A stretch of 53,836 nucleotides of DNA, from assembly GCA_964389805.1 (NCBI GenBank), contig CAYMFU010000134.1, forward strand, positions 1-53,836, in the 5' to 3' direction. This DNA is from JAGTVG01 sp964389805. Its GTDB lineage: Bacteria > Bacteroidota > Bacteroidia > Cytophagales > Cyclobacteriaceae. Position numbers and translations under genes: made by a program. The stretch's first letter is position 1. Each line of letters opens with the position of its first letter. The notes below the pieces were generated by a model. The model searched no databases and was not told where the DNA came from. It saw nothing but the letters and a program-made list of their open reading frames with translations. Positions 34,620 to 44,200 of the stretch are shown here, piece by piece.

Positions 34620-35905
34620 GATGTTTGGATTTTATGGGCAATAACTTCCAGGGCCATACCACGGGATCCCTTAATCAGAAGCACACTATCTTCGAAAATA
34701 CAACTTTCGATATAATTTTCCAGTTCTGACCTGGTTTTAAAATATCGTGCGCTCTTATTAGCTTCATAGGCATATTGCATTCTCTCGCCGCAAAAGATTA
34801 CTTGATCAAAACTCCCCCTGGCTGTTAGCTCACCTATTTTTCGATGTTCCTCTTCAGTCAGACTACCAAGCTCAAACATATCTCCAAGAATCAGCACCTT
34901 ATTTTCACCATCCATATTCGAGAGGTTTTCGATGACTGCACTCATTGAATCGGGATTAGCATTGTAAGCATCGAGAATTATCGTGTTTGTACCTATCGAT
35001 AATACCTGAGACCGGTTATTTGAAGGTACATATTGAGAAACGGCTGCTGAAGCTTTTCCAGGATCAACACCAAAATACTTTCCAATGCAAAGTGCAGCAG
35101 CGATATTCGGGAAATTGTATCGGCCAATTAAATGGGTTCGGATGATATCTTTTCCCTCATTTTCTAATGTTATCCATGGATTGGCCTCAACCAGGCTGCT
35201 ATGGGAATAATCGTCAGCTCCAGGATATAAAATGGGATTTTCAAATCGTTTCGACATATTCATAAGAACAGGATCTTCAGAATTTATGAAGACCAATCCC
35301 TTGTGCCGTATAAGCCAATGGTATAGTTCACTTTTCCCCCTGAGTACACCCTCAAAATCTCCAAAGCCTTCTATATGAGCTTTGCCAATATTGGTAATGA
35401 TCCCATGTGTGGGTTCAGCGATCTGGCACAATTCACGAATATCTCCTAGTTTGTTTGCCCCCATCTCTACAATGGCAATTTCTACATCTTTATCAAGAGA
35501 AAGTATTGTTAAAGGAACCCCGATATGGTTATTTAAATTTCCTTGATTAGCCTGGCATTTATATTTCTTTGAAAGCACAGTTTTGATTAATTCCTTTGTT
35601 GTAGTTTTACCATTGCTGCCCGTAATGCCAAGGACAGGGATTTTTAACTGTTGCCTATGATAATTGGCAAGCTCTTGCAATGTCTGCAGGACATTATTGA
35701 CTTGTATTGTATTCGTTGAAGTTGCGTATTTTTCTTCGTCTACCACTGCTATGGAAGCACCGGATGAAAGTGCTTTTTGAGCAAATTTATTTGCGTTGAA
35801 GTTAGGCCCTTTAAGTGCGAAAAAAATATTTCCAGGTTCAATTTTTCGGGTATCAGTAGAAATGCCAGTGCTTGAAACAAACCTTTTATATAAATCCTGA
35901 ATCAT
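34616..35905 (-). CDS. murF: UDP-N-acetylmuramoyl-tripeptide--D-alanyl-D-alanine ligase
   Basis: The 429-residue Mur ligase adds D-Ala-D-Ala to the UDP-MurNAc-tripeptide in the cytoplasm. The N-terminal substrate domain starts with STDTRKIEPGNIFFALKG. The ATP-binding loop GITGSNGKTTTKE lies near residues 95-107, followed by NLNNHIGVPLT and the EMGANKLGDI motif. The C-terminal ligase domain has LDAYNANPDSM and ILGDMFELG. It is alone apart from the coupled DUF2461 gene, and not in a dcw cluster, which is usual for murF in many Bacteroidota. It is divergent from the FG-GAP protein gene. Confidence 0.95.
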   Translation of the reverse strand: MIQDLYKRFVSSTGISTDTRKIEPGNIFFALKGPNFNANKFAQKALSSGASIAVVDEEKYATSTNTIQVNNVLQTLQELANYHRQQLKIPVLGITGSNGKTTTKELIKTVLSKKYKCQANQGNLNNHIGVPLTILSLDKDVEIAIVEMGANKLGDIRELCQIAEPTHGIITNIGKAHIEGFGDFEGVLRGKSELYHWLIRHKGLVFINSEDPVLMNMSKRFENPILYPGADDYSHSSLVEANPWITLENEGKDIIRTHLIGRYNFPNIAAALCIGKYFGVDPGKASAAVSQYVPSNNRSQVLSIGTNTIILDAYNANPDSMSAVIENLSNMDGENKVLILGDMFELGSLTEEEHRKIGELTARGSFDQVIFCGERMQYAYEANKSARYFKTRSELENYIESCIFEDSVLLIKGSRGMALEVIAHKIQTS

Positions 35906-36006
35906 TTATTTAGAATAATTGAAACAATCTTCGAATATAGAAAGTAACTTTATATTTACATTGGAATATAAGAACTTTTAAAGCTAAGGAGTTAGATACG
36001 CAGAAT

Positions 36007-38220
36007 ATGGGTGAAAAAGTTTTTATCGGGTGGTTCCTGTTAACCACTTTCGTCAGCTATGGAGTCTCATCACAAGTGACGCTGACATATGATAATTCCA
36101 TCCCGGTTTCAGTTAATCAACATCAATTGCCTGATCCTTGGGCCGGTGGGATAAATGCAGCACAATATGGGAGGTTGGATCTGAATGGGGATGGATTGGA
36201 TGATCTTATCATATATGATCGCTCATCAAATCTTGTCAATACCTTTATACATACAGATGGCGAATTTGTCTATGATCCGGATTACCGTATACATCTACCC
36301 CCGGGACTTCAGGGATGGATACTATTCAAAGATTATAATTGTGATGGCAATAAGGATTTGTTTTCAAACTCAAGTGCAGGCATGAAAGTGTATCAAAACA
36401 TGTCCTCAAATGGGGCCATACCAGATTGGGAATTGATAGCTGATCCTGTCATGACGATGGGATCATCGGGAATGATCAATTTACAGGTTAATATTACCGA
36501 TATTCCTGCCATAGATGATGTGGATGGCGATGGTGATCTGGATGTTCTTGTATATAATTTTGCTATAGGTGGCCTGATCAGATATCATAAGAATATGAGT
36601 GTTGAACGATCGGGTTCGTGTGGCTTGCTTGAATTTGAATTTGTCTCTCGAAATTGGGGTTATTTTGAAGAATGTGATTGCCATGTATACGCCTTTGAAG
36701 AATTTGGGGAGACTTGTGCCGATCTTGCCCAGGCCAGGGTTATGCATCCTGGAGGAAAGAGCCTTCTGTTAATTGACATGGACAATGATGGGGATAAAGA
36801 TTTTTTGGGAGGGCATGAGCAATGTGATGAACTTTATTTCCTCGAAAACAAAGGCACATCAGAAGAGGCAAGGATGAATGAATTTTTAGAAGATTTTCCT
36901 GGACAGGAAAATCCAGCTAACTTTCCTATTTTTCCAGCTGGTTTCTTTGATGATTTTGACGATGATGGAATTAAGGACCTCATTGTTTCTCCTAATACGG
37001 AATACAATCCGGATAAAATTATTAATTATGGACGATCAAGTTGGTTTTATAGGAATAATGGAACGAACGAACTGCCTCAATTCGATTTTATAACCGGTAC
37101 TTTTCTGCAGTCTGGCATGATCGATCTTGGTGAAAATGCAGTTCCAGTGCTTGTGGATGAAGACGGTGATGGCGACCTGGACCTTCTCGTTGGAAGCAAC
37201 GGACATCAATCGGGAAACCAGTTTTTTGGTTATTTATCGCTTTTCAGGAATACGGGAAGTAATACCAGTCCAATTTATTCCCTTGTGGATAATGATTATC
37301 ATAGCCTAAGTGAAACCAATCAGTTCAACATGATGCCTGTAGTTGTTGACCTGAATCATGACGGATTAAAGGATCTTGTAGTAGTTTCTACAATCCCAGA
37401 TACCAAAACAGTGGAGACTAGATGGTATAAGAGTATTTCTGGGAATGGGTCAGGGATTAGTCTAAATTCGAGTTACGAAATTTTGGAAATCGAACTAAAG
37501 ATCAATGATAGTCCTTATTTCACAGATGTAAATGAAGATGGATTAGCAGATATGCTGGTGGGCAAATCAACTGGCCGGCTGGAATATTATACAAATAATG
37601 GAACCGATTCTGATCCATTTTTTGTTTTGGAGGACCCTGCATTTCTGGATATTGACGACAGTTTTATCGAATTCAGAAAATATCTCGTACCCTACGTAAT
37701 TGACATAAACCTTGATGGCCTGGATGATCTCTTAACTACCGATTATACAGGTGAACTTACGGTTTATCTGGATTACAAGTACCAGCCTGAGAAAATAAAG
37801 AAAATAATATACAATGATATTTTAGATGATAGTGATACATCTGATTTTGGCTTCCATACATGGATGACCGGCGGATTGATTTCAGGATTTGAAAACCAGA
37901 TATTGATATTTGGGAATTCCCAGGGCGGATTGACAGTATATAAAAATATCGCTGACAATACTCATGAAGAAACAAATGATGTCGTTCTGAAAATATATCC
38001 CAATCCTTTATTAAACTCAAATACTCTCAAGACACGATCAAATATCAACGGAAACCTTATGATATTCAATAACCTTGGTCAGGTAATTGAAGGACCAATA
38101 GAAGTAAAAGCCAATCGTGCGCTTAACCTGGATATCGGATACATGCCCCAGGGGATGTACATATTTAAGGTAATGGATCCGAACGGACGGTCCGACGAAC
38201 AGCGTTTTGTAAGATATTAG
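36007..38220 (+). CDS. secreted FG-GAP/VCBS repeat protein with T9SS sorting domain
   Basis: The 737-residue protein has a signal peptide (about residues 1-23, ending VSSQ) and at least nine calcium-binding-type FG-GAP motifs of the form D-x-[ND]-x-D-G-x-x-D, for example DLNGDGLDDL, DVDGDGDLDV, DFDDDGIKDL, DEDGDGDLDL and DINLDGLDDL. These should fold as a beta-propeller-like body. The last 75 residues form a type A T9SS C-terminal domain (KIYPNPLLNSNTL, then MPQGMYIFKV), so the protein is expected to cross the outer membrane by T9SS and be released or attached at the surface. The role may be adhesion or binding; the ligand is unknown. A purine-rich AAGGAG lies 16 bases before the ATG. Confidence 0.85.
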   Translation: MGEKVFIGWFLLTTFVSYGVSSQVTLTYDNSIPVSVNQHQLPDPWAGGINAAQYGRLDLNGDGLDDLIIYDRSSNLVNTFIHTDGEFVYDPDYRIHLPPGLQGWILFKDYNCDGNKDLFSNSSAGMKVYQNMSSNGAIPDWELIADPVMTMGSSGMINLQVNITDIPAIDDVDGDGDLDVLVYNFAIGGLIRYHKNMSVERSGSCGLLEFEFVSRNWGYFEECDCHVYAFEEFGETCADLAQARVMHPGGKSLLLIDMDNDGDKDFLGGHEQCDELYFLENKGTSEEARMNEFLEDFPGQENPANFPIFPAGFFDDFDDDGIKDLIVSPNTEYNPDKIINYGRSSWFYRNNGTNELPQFDFITGTFLQSGMIDLGENAVPVLVDEDGDGDLDLLVGSNGHQSGNQFFGYLSLFRNTGSNTSPIYSLVDNDYHSLSETNQFNMMPVVVDLNHDGLKDLVVVSTIPDTKTVETRWYKSISGNGSGISLNSSYEILEIELKINDSPYFTDVNEDGLADMLVGKSTGRLEYYTNNGTDSDPFFVLEDPAFLDIDDSFIEFRKYLVPYVIDINLDGLDDLLTTDYTGELTVYLDYKYQPEKIKKIIYNDILDDSDTSDFGFHTWMTGGLISGFENQILIFGNSQGGLTVYKNIADNTHEETNDVVLKIYPNPLLNSNTLKTRSNINGNLMIFNNLGQVIEGPIEVKANRALNLDIGYMPQGMYIFKVMDPNGRSDEQRFVRY

Positions 38221-38364
38221 CTTCATTTTTTATATCCGGCTCAAGAAAATCCTGTTAAATCTTGCAAAATATGATTCTTTATATGAAATTATATTTACGA
38301 AGAAACGGAATAATATTCTGCTATTTTAACTTTTTGTAATACAACATTATAAACTTCAAAAGCC

Positions 38365-40134
38365 ATGACAGCCAAAATGAACCCAGTCTTGATGCCTGAT
38401 TGGAAAATTGCTCAGGCAGCTGAAAAGAAAATGAAGAAGATCTATGAACTACGTGATGAGCTGGGATTATATCAAACAGAAGTATTGCCATATGGTCATT
38501 ATGTTGGAAAGCTGGATTATCAAATCATACTCGATCGATTAAAAGGAGAATCGCCGGGGAAGTATGTTGATGTTACTGCCATTACACCCACACCACTAGG
38601 TGAGGGAAAATCGACCACCACAATTGGATTACTTGAAGGATTAAATAAAATAGGAAAAAAGCCTATAGGTGCAATACGTCAACCCAGTGGAGGGCCGACT
38701 TTCAATATTAAAGGTTCCGCAGCCGGCGGAGGATTGGCCCAATGTGTACCCTTAACAGATTTCAGTCTGGGACTTACAGGTGATATTGATGCCATAACCA
38801 ATGCACACAATCTTGCCATGGTTGCCTTGACCAGTCGGATTCAACATGAGTTTAATTATACAGATAAAGTTCTGGAAAGTAAAAAACTCAAACGCCTTAA
38901 CATTGACCCGAGAAATATTTCCATTGGCTGGGCTATGGATTTCAGTGCCCAGTCCCTTCGAGAAATCATTATTGGTATTGGGGGGAAAATGGATGGTTTC
39001 ATGATGAAATGCGGATTCCAGATCAGCGTATCTTCAGAGATCATGGCCATATTAGCTATTTCAGTTGACCTGAAAGATTTTAGAAGACGGATCGGTAAAA
39101 TGATTGTTGCTTACGATAAATCGGGAAAACCAATAACCACCAGCGACCTGGAAGTGGATGGTGCCATGACCGCTCTGCTTGCCAAAGTGATATATCCAAA
39201 TCTGATCCAGACTATGGAAGGACAACCTGTTCTGGTTCATGCAGGTCCATTTGCCAATATTGCCCTTGGGCAATCTTCCATAATCGCCGATTTTATAGGA
39301 TTAAAACTAGGCGATTATCATGTAACCGAAAGTGGATTTGGCTCCGATATCGGATTCGAAAAATTCTGGAATTTGAAGTGCAGGTACAGCCACCTGGAGC
39401 CGGATTGTTCGGTACTTGTCACGACTGTAAGAGGTCTGAAAATGCATGGAGGAGGCCCCAGGGTTGTTCCAGGAAGGCCCATAGATAGATCATACACGGA
39501 GAAGAATACTAAACTGGTAAGAAATGGACTTGACAATCTTTACGCTCATATTGAAATAATCAGAAAGAGTGGGATACAACCAGTAGTATGCATCAATTAC
39601 TTTCATACTGATGATCCTGCTGAGATCAAGATCATTAAAGATGCCTGTGATGAAGTAGGAGTACGGTGTGCTACCTCCAAACATTGGCTGGAAGGGGGAG
39701 ATGGGGCCATCGAACTGGCTGAGGCCGTAGTTGATGCCTGTGAGGACAAGCAGAGATTTAAATTCCTCTATGATGATAACATTTCTCTAAACAGTAAGAT
39801 CGAACTTATAGCCAAGGAAATATATGGAGCAAATGGAGTAAAATACACTGACAAAGCCCAGGATAAACTCAATCTAATACAAAAACATCCTGAGTTTAAG
39901 TTTTATGGAAGCTGTATGGCTAAAACACATCTAAGCCTGTCCCATGATCCATCATGGAAAGGGAGGCCTGAAGGATGGATATTACCCATTAATGATATTT
40001 TAATTTACGGAGGGGCGGGGATTGCGGTTCCGGTAGTTGGGGATGTAAAACTTATGCCAGGCACCGCTTCGGATCCTGCTTATCGAAAAATTGATATCGA
40101 TGTAAATACTGGAAAAGTGAAAGGTCTGTTTTAA
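38365..40134 (+). CDS. fhs: formate--tetrahydrofolate ligase
   Basis: The 589-residue cytoplasmic enzyme makes 10-formyl-tetrahydrofolate from formate, ATP and THF, feeding purine and one-carbon metabolism. The P-loop variant TPTPLGEGKSTTT lies at 74-86, followed by RQPSGGPTFNIKGSAAGGG and later VTTVRGLKMHGGGP, all strongly conserved in this family. It is about 30 residues longer than the clostridial enzymes, with the extra length at the N-terminus. It stands alone between the FG-GAP gene and the helix-hairpin-helix gene. The 144-base upstream gap shows no convincing -33/-7 pair by eye. Confidence 0.96.
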   Translation: MTAKMNPVLMPDWKIAQAAEKKMKKIYELRDELGLYQTEVLPYGHYVGKLDYQIILDRLKGESPGKYVDVTAITPTPLGEGKSTTTIGLLEGLNKIGKKPIGAIRQPSGGPTFNIKGSAAGGGLAQCVPLTDFSLGLTGDIDAITNAHNLAMVALTSRIQHEFNYTDKVLESKKLKRLNIDPRNISIGWAMDFSAQSLREIIIGIGGKMDGFMMKCGFQISVSSEIMAILAISVDLKDFRRRIGKMIVAYDKSGKPITTSDLEVDGAMTALLAKVIYPNLIQTMEGQPVLVHAGPFANIALGQSSIIADFIGLKLGDYHVTESGFGSDIGFEKFWNLKCRYSHLEPDCSVLVTTVRGLKMHGGGPRVVPGRPIDRSYTEKNTKLVRNGLDNLYAHIEIIRKSGIQPVVCINYFHTDDPAEIKIIKDACDEVGVRCATSKHWLEGGDGAIELAEAVVDACEDKQRFKFLYDDNISLNSKIELIAKEIYGANGVKYTDKAQDKLNLIQKHPEFKFYGSCMAKTHLSLSHDPSWKGRPEGWILPINDILIYGGAGIAVPVVGDVKLMPGTASDPAYRKIDIDVNTGKVKGLF

Positions 40135-40255
40135 CAAAAATTAATCATACCGATCCCCTGAAAAAATAAACAGAAATTCATAAATTGTATTAATAATCTA
40201 AAGCTGCCAGATTTAAGGACAACCAGTTGATCCGTTTAAAAGATCATTAACAGCT

Positions 40256-41185
40256 ATGTTCAACCAGATTCGTAATTCCATCAGGAAGTACTTTGGTATT
40301 TCCTTGCGGGAGGTTCATGGTATTATAGTGCTGATTATAATCATGATCATCATTCTGCTCTCTCCATTGATCTATAACAACTTTATGTATCATCGATATT
40401 CGAACTACAAGCTCGATTCTTTGAAACTTGATAGTTTAATAGATATTTATGAAAAAAACTTGAAGCACACTCGAGACGAAAAGCAGCGAGTTACGGCAAT
40501 TCTGGATTCCCTTTTTCCTTTTAATCCAAATACCATTTCATTTGAACAAATGATTCTCCTTGGATTCGACTCTATAATCACCAGGCGTATTTCGAAATAC
40601 AGGAATAATAAAGGGCAATTTATAATAAAAAAGGATTTACTAAAGATTTATGATTTTCCGAAAGACTTATACAAGGATATCGTAGATTATATATTATTAC
40701 CTGAAATGATTCCTGAAAACCAACAGGCCTTGCCACATACTGCAACTATGGTTAAAAGTATTAAAACTGATAATAAGATCATTCATAAGCGGATCGATAT
40801 AAATGTTGCAGATTCGAATCAATTGATAAAATTAAACGGCATAGGTCGCATTTTATCAAAAAGAATCATAAAATACCGGGATTTGTTAGGGGGTTATTCA
40901 AATATTGATCAACTGGATGACGTTTATGGATTAAAGGGAAAATCGTTAGAGATTTTAAAATCTGCTGTTTATATAGATTCTTTATTTACTCCTGAAAAGA
41001 TTGAAATAAACTTTTCAGATTGGGAAGAGATGGTTAAGCATCCTTATATTAACAGTCAAATGGCAAATGACTTACTCAATTTGAGATCCAATAGTGGATA
41101 CCTGAATACGATAGACCAACTACGTGATATTCCCTACCTGAACGATAGTATATTAAGGAGAATAGAACCATATATTGAATTTTAA
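40256..41185 (+). CDS. membrane-anchored helix-hairpin-helix protein (ComEA-like)
   Basis: The 309-residue protein has one strong membrane helix (about 22-42) and an extracytoplasmic part with helix-hairpin-helix repeats. The clearest pair is DINVADSNQLIKLNGIGRILSKRIIKYRD-like in layout (about 185-212), followed by FSNIDQLDDVYGL-type turns; two more degenerate repeats precede and follow it. ComEA-type HhH proteins bind DNA during uptake, but in Bacteroidota such proteins are common without known competence, so the function is inferred only as possible DNA binding outside the inner membrane. The next gene, on the same strand after 64 bases, encodes a giant helicase. Confidence 0.8.
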   Translation: MFNQIRNSIRKYFGISLREVHGIIVLIIIMIIILLSPLIYNNFMYHRYSNYKLDSLKLDSLIDIYEKNLKHTRDEKQRVTAILDSLFPFNPNTISFEQMILLGFDSIITRRISKYRNNKGQFIIKKDLLKIYDFPKDLYKDIVDYILLPEMIPENQQALPHTATMVKSIKTDNKIIHKRIDINVADSNQLIKLNGIGRILSKRIIKYRDLLGGYSNIDQLDDVYGLKGKSLEILKSAVYIDSLFTPEKIEINFSDWEEMVKHPYINSQMANDLLNLRSNSGYLNTIDQLRDIPYLNDSILRRIEPYIEF

Positions 41186-41249
41186 GCATTACTAAAAGAA
41201 TAGAGATTATTCAATGTTTTTAAGGAATGAATTTATATTTTGCCTGTAA

Positions 41250-44200
41250 ATGGAAAAGATCCTTCAATCATATCAGAAGAGGTTGACAAACCTGTCCAGC
41301 AATAACCGGTCCCTGCTTTTGCTGAGATTGGCTTCAGATCAGTTTATTGACCTACACAACCTGGATTATGCTTTGAACGATCCTTCTTATAAGATAATTC
41401 ATCAGTTTATTGCGGGCAAAAGTTCCATCAGAATTTGCGCGAATATAGATCCCAGGGATAAAGACAGTAATACTGTCAGTCAAAGGCTGAAGAGACTTCA
41501 ACGTATGGATAATTTCATTTTTGAAGAACGTGGCAGTAAAGACCTCTACATTGGGTGGCCTTTTGTGAAGGGAAAAATGTTAGATGGGACTCTGGTCAGA
41601 GGACCCCTGTTGTTTTTCCCGGTCGAACTTGAACTGATCGAAAATTTCTGGTACCTGATCATGAGAAAGGATGTGAATCTGACCTTTAATAAATCATTCC
41701 TACTTGCTTATTCCTATTATAATGGCGTAAAACTATCTGAGGAATTTATTGAAAAAGTCTTCGATGATTTCGACAGGAATGCTAAGGAGTTCAAGACAGG
41801 ACTATATCAGTTTCTCAAAGAAAGCCCAGTTGAGATTAATTTTAATACAGAGATGTTTTCAGATCCACTCACACCTTTTGAGTCCATAAAGAAATCTGAT
41901 CTCGACGAGCAAGAACAGAATGGGGAGCTCAAGTTATTTCCACAGGCGGTATTGGGAATTTTTCCACAATCCGGATCATATCTTGTTCCGGATTATCATT
42001 TTTTATCCAGTAAAAAAGAATACGACTCCCTGGAAAATTTCTTTTTTGAGAGATCTTTCTCAGAAGAAGATGAGGGTGAGATAAGACACCTTTCTTTCTC
42101 TTATTTCTTAAATAAACTGAAAGAAGAACAGATTTACACACCTTTTAAATTGGATGCTTTCCAGGAAAACGCATTAAAAGCTGTAAGAAAAGGGAATTCG
42201 ATAGTGGTTCAGGGCCCCCCCGGTACCGGTAAATCACAGTTGATCTGCAATTTAATGAGCGATTTCATAGCACGAGGTAAGCGTGTATTACTCGTTTGCC
42301 AGAAAAGAGCTGCCCTGGATGTTGTTTATGACCGGCTACAGCAAGAAGAACTGGCGGATTTTGCCGCCCTGGTTCATGATTTCAAGAATGACAGAAAGGA
42401 TATCTATAAACAGATCCATGCCCAGATCGAAAAACTGTATGAGTATAAGTTAAAGAACAATTCTTTGGATTCCATACAGCTTGAAAGAAAGTACCTCCAA
42501 TCCAGCAGGCAGATTGACAACCTGTCGGAGGAACTTGACGAAATGAAATATGCGTTGTTTGATGAATCTGAAAGTGGCGTACCTGTTAAAGAATTATATC
42601 TAAGCTCTGATATTTCCAAACCTGGTATTAACCTGAAGCAGGAATACAACTTTTTTAAGATTCCGGATATTGATGAATTCCTGGGAAAGCTTAAGTTTTA
42701 TTTAATCTATGCAAAGCGTTTTTTAAAAGATGGATACCCTTGGCGTGTTCGTAAAAACTTTAAAGATCATAAAATATCTGATCTCAAGAAAATACTTGAA
42801 ATCATCAGTGATATACCTAAGTTTCAAGCCGAAATAGATAAGAATGTCAAGGAGGTTGTTAAAACAGGTATATCGCTTGCGGAAGGCGATGCAATAAGCA
42901 GAAGGAGCCAGGACATTGAACAGATGTTCAAATTATTGAAGGACGAGAAAACGTATGAGTATTTTATTCATATTAATAATACAGGACCAAAAGAAGCGGA
43001 TGATCTTTATTTGAAGAATATTGAAAAAAATCTGAATATTTGCTGGGAAGGGGCTGGAGTGGAGAAGAGCCTACCTGTTAGTGTATTGGGGAAATTCCAA
43101 TCCGCACTTCATAAGATGTTTGAAGCGCGGCGAAATATAATTAAATGGGTCCAATGGATATTTTTCTCCCATGACAGGCCAATGATTCAAAAAGCCCTGG
43201 ATAACAATAAACTAACAAGAAAGCGTAAAGATCTGAAGCTGCTGACTGAACGGCTTGATAACCGACTGAACCTGGAGCATAACCTGACAAAGTTAAGGGG
43301 GAATGTCTGGTTAAAGGAGGTGCCTGAAAAACCTGATAAAGATTTGATCGAGGAATGGTTTAAGAAATCCCATGATGCCATTGCAGCCAAGGACATCTTT
43401 ATTAGTGTCAGAAGTTTTTCCGATTATTTCAGTGTAAGCCACCTTTCCTATGAACAATTTAAAAGTGTGGTAAACAAATTACTGGAAATCATTAAGGGAA
43501 TACCTACAAAATTGCTTGAGTGGGAGATTTATTTACAACCTACTAAAATACAGGAGATATTATCCGCTAAGTATGATCCGGAAAGATTGATACAGGTATT
43601 GAACCGGGATTTCGAAAGCTTGTGTGATTTTGATCAGCTGAAAGATGGTTTCTTAGATTACGAATTGTCAATAATCTCTAAAATGGAGGAGATCATTGAT
43701 GATTATTCTGAAGACGAGTTGCTTGATATATTTGTAAACAGCCTCAAACTAGCCTGGATTGAGCATATTGAGATTAAATATCCTATTTTAAGATCAGTAT
43801 CGTCCTTGAAATTTGACCCGCAGGTCAAGATGCTCCAGAATGCGGTTAAAGATAAGTTAAGGATCAGCAAGGAGATTGTTTTGATGCGTTCGAGGGAAAG
43901 GACATATGCCGATGTAACCTATAACCGGCTGAATAATATGATAACCTACCGGGATCTGATACACCAGGTTACGAAGAAACGTAAAATATGGCCAATCAGA
44001 AGGTTGATCTCTCACTTTTCAAGGGAATTATTTAACCTAATTCCTTGCTGGCTCACCTCCCCGGAATCCGCTTCAGCCATTTTTCCTATGGAGAAATTAT
44101 TTGACCTGGTGATCTTTGATGAAGCTTCACAATGCTTTACCGAAAGAGGCCTTCCAGCTATGTATCGGGGCAGACAGCTTGTGATAGCCGGAGATTCTAA

